NCBI GenBank assembly: GCA_012837825.1
Contig: DUQM01000082.1
Coordinates: 1 to 40,762, forward strand
DNA from: Actinomycetota bacterium
Lineage (GTDB): Bacteria > Actinomycetota > Humimicrobiia > Humimicrobiales > Humimicrobiaceae
Direction: 5' to 3'
Length of the DNA: 40,762 nucleotides
The translations under genes were made by a program, and so were the position numbers. Each line of letters begins with the position of its first letter. The stretch's first letter is position 1. Positions 35,511-40,762 of the stretch are shown in pieces. Under the pieces are notes generated by a model. The model saw nothing but the letters and a program-made list of their open reading frames with translations. It did not search any database and was not told the DNA's origin.

Positions 35511-38409
35511 CATATTTAATATCTGTTTTAAGCGGAACTTTAAGACTTACACATTCTTCCATCGCTATTTTTACAGATTTTCTTACAATTTCCAAATCTT
35601 TTGTTTTTAGTTCCAGAACAAGTTCATCATGCACCTGCATAAGGATATTTGAATCTGTACCTGATTCTTTTAAATTATTATAAAGTTTTACAGTTGCAAG
35701 CTTCATTATGTCTGCCGCAGTTCCCTGGATAGGCGTATTTATTGAAAGCCTTTCACCAAGATTTCTTATTCTGGGATTTGCGTTAAAAAGTTCGTTTATT
35801 TTTCTTTTTCTTCCAAAAAGCGTTTTTGCATATCCTTTTTCATAAGCTTCCTTAATAAGGCTGTTTATAAAGCTCTTTATTTTAGGATATCTGGCAAAAT
35901 ATAGTTCTATATAATTTTTTGCTTCTTCCTCGGTAATTGACAATCTGGTCTTGAGGCCATATTCCGTCATACCATAAATTATCCCAAAATTAATAGCTTT
36001 GGCTCTCCTTCGCATTTCCTCTGTTACATCTGAAAGCTTCACATTGAAAATCTCGGCTGCTGTATAGCTGTGTATGTCTTCATTCCGTAAAAAAACTTCT
36101 ATCAGCTTTTTATCACCTGACAAATGAGCAAGCACTCTTAGCTCTATTTGTGAATAATCCGCAGAAAGAAGCAGGTCATATCCTTTTCCCGGAACAAATG
36201 CTTTTCTTATAAGCCTGCCTATATCTGTTCTTACCGGAATATTCTGAAGGTTAGGTTCACTTGAGCTTATCCTTCCGGTAGTTGTTCCGAGCTGATTATA
36301 TGTCGTATGTATTCTTCCGTCTTTTTTGCTTGCTATATTTGGAAGAACATCTATATAAGTATTCTTTAATTTAACTTTTTCCCTGTAATCAAGTATTTTT
36401 TCAATAATAGGATTATCCGCCATCAGCGAGAGCAGTGTTGCTGCATCAGTTGACAAACCGGTTTTTGTTTTTCTTCTTGGTTTCAGATTAAGTTTCCCAT
36501 ATAATATCCTGGATAATTGCTGGGGTGAATTTATATTGAATTCTTCTCCGCTTGCTTCAAATATCTCTTTTGTTATTGCTTCAATCTGTTTGTTAAATTC
36601 GACAATCAGGACTTTAAGATAATCTCTGTCAATTGCAACACCTCTGTATTCCATCTCTGCCAGTACCTTTATAAGAGGTTCTTCAATATTTTTATATAAT
36701 TCAGTCATTTCATGCTTTTCAAGATCCTTTAAAAGGTTATTTTCAGGAACTGCATAAAAGAACAGGAATGCAAGCTGCTGTTTATAATAATCTGTATCAT
36801 CAGCCAAAAATGTGGAAAAATTTTCATTTTCATAGTTCTCTGAAAGCACCTCTGGTGGTTCATTTTCATCATCGCCGCACACTGCAAAAGACATCTGATG
36901 GTTTTCATGATTGCTGCTCTGATTTTTTTCTTCACTTTTATAAATGATCTCTGATTCTTTCAGGTCTGCATTTAATGCATCGTCTTTAAAATAGATATTT
37001 CTTAATCTGTTCAGCAGCTTTTCAGGATCCATATCTGAATATTCTTCAAATATCTCTTTAATTTCAACATTGGTTTTTTCTGAATTCAGAAGCAGAAAAA
37101 ATATTTTCAGATCATTTAAAGGACCGTTTATTTCAATGCCATTGCTTTTAAGCCATTTATAATTATATTTAATGTCAAATCCGGTTTTTATTATTTCTCT
37201 GTTATTAAAAATTCCTTCAACCGCATTAAAACATGCACTACTCCCGAATATGGATGAATCCGTTAGCAGTATTTCATTTTTACCATTAAAAACTGCAAGT
37301 ATTTTACTTTCCCGGTTTCCGGTATTTTTTTCATTAAAAGGATCCAGTACGCCAAAATATACCTTTTTGCTTATTTTAGCTGCAAACCTTTGTATATCTT
37401 TTGCATTTTTGGGAATTATGCAGTTCACTGATTCAAAATTATCGTTTTCATCAAAACCGTCTTTTTTTAAATCAATTTCATTTTGTTCTGAATTTGAAAA
37501 ATAATTTTTATATTCTTTATTGCTGTTTTTAAAAAAAGCAATCTTTTTTATTCTTTCTGAAAGAGTTTTGAACTCAAGCATGGAAAAAGACTTCTGTATA
37601 TCTGAAATATCGGCATCTTTTATTCTCTGCTCAAGAATGCTTTCTATATCCAGATCTATATCCGACTCAAGCTCTGTAAGCCTTTTTGAAAATTCCGCCT
37701 CTGACTTATTTTTTAAAATCAGTCCGGCAAGTTTTTCGTTTTTGATTTTATCTATATTTCTGTAAATATTTTCAATACTTTTAAACTGCCCGATAAGTCG
37801 CGTCGCTGTTTTTGGCCCTATTCCGGGAATGCCGGGAATGTTGTCGGAGCTGTCACCGGCAAGAGCAAGATAATCCTGTATTTCTTCAGGTCTGACATTA
37901 AATTTTTCATATACCGCTGCCGAATCAAAAACAACAATATCAGTCATTCCTTTTTTTAATGCCACTACTTTTATATTGCCGCCTACCAGCTGCAGCATAT
38001 CCTTGTCTGAGGAAATTATCATTATTTCTTCATAGGATTTCCTGCATCTGCTTGCAATGGCTGCTATGATATCGTCAGCTTCAAAACCTTCCTTCTCGAC
38101 AGCAGGAATCTTCATTGATTTAAGCACTTCTTTTATAAGAGACATCTGGCTGATCAATTCATCCGGCATTTTTTTTCTCTGGGCTTTGTATCCTTCAAAA
38201 AGTTCATGCCTGAAAGTAGGCCCTTTGCTGTCAAAAGCAGCGATCATATTGTCCGGTTCAAAATCCGTAGCAATCTTAAGAACCATGGAGATAAAACCAT
38301 ATATCGCATTAGTGACAATTCCTGAAGAAGTAGTTATGCTTGAAGGCAGGGCATAAAATGCTCTGTAGGCAATATTATTGCTGTCTATTAAAATAAGTTT
38401 ATTTTTCAT
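35491..38409 (-). CDS. polA: DNA polymerase I
   Basis: 972 residues. The 5'-3' exonuclease domain (about 1-295) begins LILIDSNNIAYRAFYAL and contains AFDSKGPTFRHELFEGYKAQ and the helix-hairpin-helix GIPGIGPKTATRLI. The middle 3'-5' exonuclease-like domain (about 340-590) lacks the D-x-E of motif I, having VLDPFNE, and has a long acidic insert (about 470-550), so proofreading is probably lost. The polymerase domain has motif A DYSQIELRVLAHLSGD, motif B RRRAKAINFGIIYGMTEYG and motif C QVHDELVLE. It fills gaps in excision repair and removes RNA primers, and stands near uvrABC. Longer than E. coli Pol I (928), mainly through the insert. Confidence 0.96.
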   Translation of the reverse strand: MKNKLILIDSNNIAYRAFYALPSSITTSSGIVTNAIYGFISMVLKIATDFEPDNMIAAFDSKGPTFRHELFEGYKAQRKKMPDELISQMSLIKEVLKSMKIPAVEKEGFEADDIIAAIASRCRKSYEEIMIISSDKDMLQLVGGNIKVVALKKGMTDIVVFDSAAVYEKFNVRPEEIQDYLALAGDSSDNIPGIPGIGPKTATRLIGQFKSIENIYRNIDKIKNEKLAGLILKNKSEAEFSKRLTELESDIDLDIESILEQRIKDADISDIQKSFSMLEFKTLSERIKKIAFFKNSNKEYKNYFSNSEQNEIDLKKDGFDENDNFESVNCIIPKNAKDIQRFAAKISKKVYFGVLDPFNEKNTGNRESKILAVFNGKNEILLTDSSIFGSSACFNAVEGIFNNREIIKTGFDIKYNYKWLKSNGIEINGPLNDLKIFFLLLNSEKTNVEIKEIFEEYSDMDPEKLLNRLRNIYFKDDALNADLKESEIIYKSEEKNQSSNHENHQMSFAVCGDDENEPPEVLSENYENENFSTFLADDTDYYKQQLAFLFFYAVPENNLLKDLEKHEMTELYKNIEEPLIKVLAEMEYRGVAIDRDYLKVLIVEFNKQIEAITKEIFEASGEEFNINSPQQLSRILYGKLNLKPRRKTKTGLSTDAATLLSLMADNPIIEKILDYREKVKLKNTYIDVLPNIASKKDGRIHTTYNQLGTTTGRISSSEPNLQNIPVRTDIGRLIRKAFVPGKGYDLLLSADYSQIELRVLAHLSGDKKLIEVFLRNEDIHSYTAAEIFNVKLSDVTEEMRRRAKAINFGIIYGMTEYGLKTRLSITEEEAKNYIELYFARYPKIKSFINSLIKEAYEKGYAKTLFGRKRKINELFNANPRIRNLGERLSINTPIQGTAADIMKLATVKLYNNLKESGTDSNILMQVHDELVLELKTKDLEIVRKSVKIAMEECVSLKVPLKTDIKYAENWYV

Positions 38410-38625
38410 TTTTTCAATATGACTAAATCACTATTATCGTATTATAAAGCTATTTCAATATAATTATACATTCTGCCGGTGTCTTTTTATAAATAATAAA
38501 TCTTTAACTTTTTTTATTAAAAGTTATGAAATTCAGCATTGCTTAGATTTATGTCGTTAATAAATGTAAAAAGCAGCTGGTTTTTCTTATTATAGTAAAT
38601 ATGCTATATTATGTAACTAAAGAAA
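38410..38625. other. Divergent intergenic region between polA and the peroxiredoxin operon
   Basis: 216 nt of AT-rich sequence. On the minus strand a TATAAT (about 38439-38444) could serve polA, but no good -35 is spaced from it. On the plus strand TGCTATATT (38602-38610) is an extended -10 for the rightward genes. It is identical to the -10 of rpsA. No palindrome or RNA gene is seen. Confidence 0.4.
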
Positions 38626-38829
38626 ATGTTAAAGAAGTTTATTATACTATCGATAGTCTCTTTAATAATCTTTGCCATAAGCATTATCATGCACGAAGTG
38701 GCTGAGTCTTTTTTGGGTAGAAAAGATATCTTGTTTTTCTTTATTGCTGCTTTCCTTTCACCTTTGTTATTTTTTACAGGAGTAATAGGAAGCATAGTGG
38801 TTTATGTCAAAGGATTGAAGAAAAGATAG
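38626..38829 (+). CDS. Small membrane protein of unknown function, 67 aa
   Basis: I do not recognise a family. Two predicted membrane helices, about 4-22 (FIILSIVSLIIFAISII) and 36-60 (LFFFIAAFLSPLLFFTGVIG), with a short loop HEVAESFLGRKD and a basic end KGLKKR. The hydrophobicity pattern and basic ends make coding plausible. The ATG lies about 15 nt after an extended -10, so the message would be nearly leaderless, and there is no SD. It is followed 38 nt later by the peroxiredoxin gene, which has its own SD. It may be an envelope or stress peptide co-expressed with it. Confidence 0.55.
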   Translation: MLKKFIILSIVSLIIFAISIIMHEVAESFLGRKDILFFFIAAFLSPLLFFTGVIGSIVVYVKGLKKR

Positions 38830-38867
38830 TAACCTGATCTTTGTAAATAAAAAATAAAGGGGGAAAA

Positions 38868-39524
38868 ATGAATGAAATGAACAATGATGTTGTAAACGTA
38901 CTTCCCAGACTCGGATCGCCAGCTCCGCAGTTTGAAGCCGTAACAACACATGGAACGATAAAACTTGAGGATTTTAAGGGCAGCTGGCTTATACTATTCT
39001 CTCACCCTGCAGACTTCACACCGGTGTGCACTACCGAATTTGTAGGATTTGCACAGATCCATCCGAAATTAAGAGAGCTTAACTGTGAGCTTATGGGCCT
39101 GAGCATCGACAGTGTATTTTCCCATATAGCATGGGTAAGAAATATCGAAGAAAAGTTCGGAGTAAAAGTAGAATTCCCGGTTATTGCGGATCTGAGTATG
39201 GATGTTGCAAAAAAATACGGGATGATTATGCCCGGTGACAGCGCAACAGAGACTTCAAGAGCTGTTTTCATTATAGATGACAAACAGATATTGAGAGCTA
39301 TGGTTTACTATCCTTCATCAACCGGCAGAAACATGGATGAGTTTTTGAGAGTTGTTCAGGCATTACAGACATCAGACAAGAACAGTGTTGCAACACCTGC
39401 AAACTGGAGACCGGGTGAAAAAGTAATCATTCCGCCACCGAAAACCCAGGAGATGGCTGAAGAGAGAGTAAAAGATTCAGCTTTTGAATGCAAGGACTGG
39501 TATTTCTGCAAAAAAGATCTTTAA
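38868..39524 (+). CDS. Peroxiredoxin, Prx6/archaeal-type AhpC-TSA
   Basis: 218 residues. The peroxidatic cysteine is C54 in HPADFTPVCTTEF, with T51 and the downstream Arg in ETSRAVFII as catalytic partners. The long C-terminal arm after about 165 (NWRPGEKVIIPPP) is typical of the Prx6/archaeal group. It ends with a cysteine pair C208/C214 (CKDWYFC) that can act as resolving cysteines. It reduces hydrogen peroxide and organic peroxides, with thiol donors such as the thioredoxin/glutaredoxin systems. It has a strong SD (AAGGGGG). Operonic with a small winged-helix protein downstream. Confidence 0.93.
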   Translation: MNEMNNDVVNVLPRLGSPAPQFEAVTTHGTIKLEDFKGSWLILFSHPADFTPVCTTEFVGFAQIHPKLRELNCELMGLSIDSVFSHIAWVRNIEEKFGVKVEFPVIADLSMDVAKKYGMIMPGDSATETSRAVFIIDDKQILRAMVYYPSSTGRNMDEFLRVVQALQTSDKNSVATPANWRPGEKVIIPPPKTQEMAEERVKDSAFECKDWYFCKKDL

Positions 39525-39540
39525 TAAAGGCAGGTAATAA

Positions 39541-39759
39541 ATGGCATGTGTAAATTCAGACGGAACAATTACGTCAACCGCTAAAGAACTTCTGCAGTTG
39601 ATAAAAGAACCTTATTCTGCCGAGGAGATTGCGGAAAAACTTAAAAGGCCTCTCTTTAAAGTAAGAGTGAGCCTGAGAGAGTTAAATGAAGCCGGTTTTG
39701 CAGACAAAGCTGATAATGACAAATATATTATTTCGGAAGCTGGAATGACAAAGATATAA
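39541..39759 (+). CDS. Small winged-helix protein, 72 aa, in the peroxiredoxin operon
   Basis: The sequence shows a winged helix-turn-helix: ITSTAKELLQLIKEPYSAEE, IAEKLKRPLFKVRVSLREL (recognition helix region 30-48), then a wing NEAGFADKADNDKYIISEAG. It has no ligand domain and only one cysteine (C3), so it is either a bare DNA-binding repressor or a small adaptor. It begins 16 nt after the peroxiredoxin stop. I infer regulation of the operon or a partner role. No metal site of ArsR type is visible. Confidence 0.75.
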   Translation: MACVNSDGTITSTAKELLQLIKEPYSAEEIAEKLKRPLFKVRVSLRELNEAGFADKADNDKYIISEAGMTKI

Positions 39760-39798
39760 TCAATGCTTTTAATTCCCTGCTTTTCAGGATTCTTGCGT

Positions 39799-39827
39799 AA
39801 ATGACCCGTATTCACTACGGGTCATTT
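39799..39827 (+). terminator. Rho-independent terminator of the peroxiredoxin operon
   Basis: A perfect 12-bp stem AAATGACCCGTA / TACGGGTCATTT with a 5-nt loop, followed by ATTTATT. It lies between two convergent genes. On the minus strand no U-run follows the stem beyond its own T residues, so it mainly serves the rightward transcript. Confidence 0.85.
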
Positions 39828-39829
39828 AT

Positions 39830-40714
39830 TTATTCACTTACAGAACCGGACTTTGCAAAGAAAACAATTAATTTAACCAAATCGGTAATAACTGCAATAG
39901 CGCATCCTGCCATTATAATAATAAGCACTATAGTGGTAATCATGCTTGCCACACCTTTTAACGCTATATCCGGTATAAGAGAAAAATCAAAAGGAAATAA
40001 CCTTAAAAGACAGGCTGTCACCGACAATGTAAGTCCGGCTGTTATAATTGATATTATTTTCAGAAGATAGAATCTTTCAAAAAAAACAAGTACCAGATTT
40101 CCGATTATTGAAACCAGCATGCTTAAAGTAAAAAAAGGAAGCCACATGCTGAATTCTTCGGTAAGAACCGGGACCATCATTAACTGTTGGGCGCCATTTA
40201 CAGTCTCGTTATAATAATAATATGCAATATACTTATTAAAGAATAAGATAAATATCATCCAGGCTATTGCAAATATGATTGCAAAAATATAGCCCGTAAT
40301 CCTCCCGGCTTTTCCTAATGCAAAATAACCATCAAATTTGCCATCAAAAGCCTTGAAATCTTTATTCCGGCCTGCTTTATTTTCTTTTTCTATATCTTCT
40401 TCAGGTTCTTGGATTTTTTTTTCTTCACTGTTGCTGTTTTCTTCAGAATTTTCTTTTTCTTTGTCTGATTTAAAATAATCAGATACACTTTCCCCAAAAT
40501 TCTGAGCAGCTTTTCCAACTTCCCTGAATTTGCTCTGCACATCTTCGTCTTTGAAACGCTGTGCAAATGCTTTTACTGATTCAGATGCGCTTTCTGCAAA
40601 TTCCCTGGATTTTGCTTTCAAATCAGGGTCATTAAAAATTTCGGCTATTGCGCTGCCGAATTCCCCGAACATCTTTCCGAAATTCTCAGCAGCTGATTTT
40701 TTTTCGCTTTCCAC
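39830..40714 (-). CDS. Membrane protein of unknown function with amphipathic N-terminal domain
   Basis: 294 residues. Residues 1-85 are rich in Ala, Glu, Lys and Phe with repeated AKSREFAESASESVKAF-type helices, suggesting amphipathic or coiled helices. A Glu/Lys-rich linker (85-120) follows, then four membrane helices (about 140-162, 192-212, 218-240 and 255-285). No catalytic motif or known family is recognised. The start is a GTG with AAGGAGG only 3 nt away, so the true start may be nearby; an ATG at codon 15 is the alternative. Nothing in the context indicates a function; the gene is convergent to the peroxiredoxin operon. Confidence 0.7.
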   Translation of the reverse strand: MESEKKSAAENFGKMFGEFGSAIAEIFNDPDLKAKSREFAESASESVKAFAQRFKDEDVQSKFREVGKAAQNFGESVSDYFKSDKEKENSEENSNSEEKKIQEPEEDIEKENKAGRNKDFKAFDGKFDGYFALGKAGRITGYIFAIIFAIAWMIFILFFNKYIAYYYYNETVNGAQQLMMVPVLTEEFSMWLPFFTLSMLVSIIGNLVLVFFERFYLLKIISIITAGLTLSVTACLLRLFPFDFSLIPDIALKGVASMITTIVLIIIMAGCAIAVITDLVKLIVFFAKSGSVSE

Positions 40715-40762
40715 AATCCTCCTTCCGGCAGTTGTCCCGGGTTTTATAAAACAAGAGATTAA

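Overview
The window is AT-rich bacterial DNA, roughly 35% G+C by eye. Arginine is mostly AGA/AGG, and many genes have recognisable Shine-Dalgarno sites. The minus-strand series polA, rpsA, coaE, uvrB, uvrA, uvrC, rapZ, gap, pgk, tpiA, secG is the order I associate with Actinomycetota. With this low G+C I infer a deep-branching, anaerobic low-GC actinobacterial lineage of the Humimicrobiia/OPB41 type. The taxon is an inference. Ferredoxin-thioredoxin reductase, rubredoxin, microcompartment proteins and an AmmeMemoRadiSam enzyme fit an anaerobe.

Left part (1-5.8 kb). A LytR-CpsA-Psr envelope protein, cut by the window edge, and a 3D-domain cell-wall protein run leftward. Divergent from them are the SOS repressor LexA, under a perfect 26-bp palindrome, and DNA polymerase IV. 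A TIM-barrel sugar isomerase/epimerase follows, then the decayed 3' end of an IS256-type transposase.

Accessory region (5.8-9.3 kb). One leftward operon encodes a glutaredoxin, a ferredoxin-thioredoxin reductase fused to rubredoxin, and five consecutive, different EutN/CcmL-type (BMC-P) microcompartment vertex proteins, with no hexameric shell gene in the window. Next come a foreign-looking nucleotidyltransferase, tRNA-Cys, AmrS and tRNA-Leu.

Transport region (10.6-18.3 kb). This is an oligopeptide/dipeptide ABC operon: binding lipoprotein, OppB (with a one-base frameshift), OppC, OppD, OppF, and a second binding lipoprotein. In the second lipoprotein the two halves of the family-5 fold are in reversed order, an apparent circular permutation. 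Beside the BMC-P array it is the most unusual object here.

Core region (18.4-38.4 kb). SecG, two tandem full-length cofactor-independent phosphoglycerate mutases, TpiA, Pgk and Gap form a lower-glycolysis block punctuated by strong hairpins. RapZ stands next to gap without the usual yvcK-whiA pair. UvrC, UvrA, UvrB, CoaE, ribosomal protein S1 and Pol I complete a repair/replication block.

Right end (38.6-40.7 kb). Rightward are a small membrane protein, a peroxiredoxin and a small winged-helix protein, closed by a perfect terminator. A leftward membrane protein of unknown function faces them.
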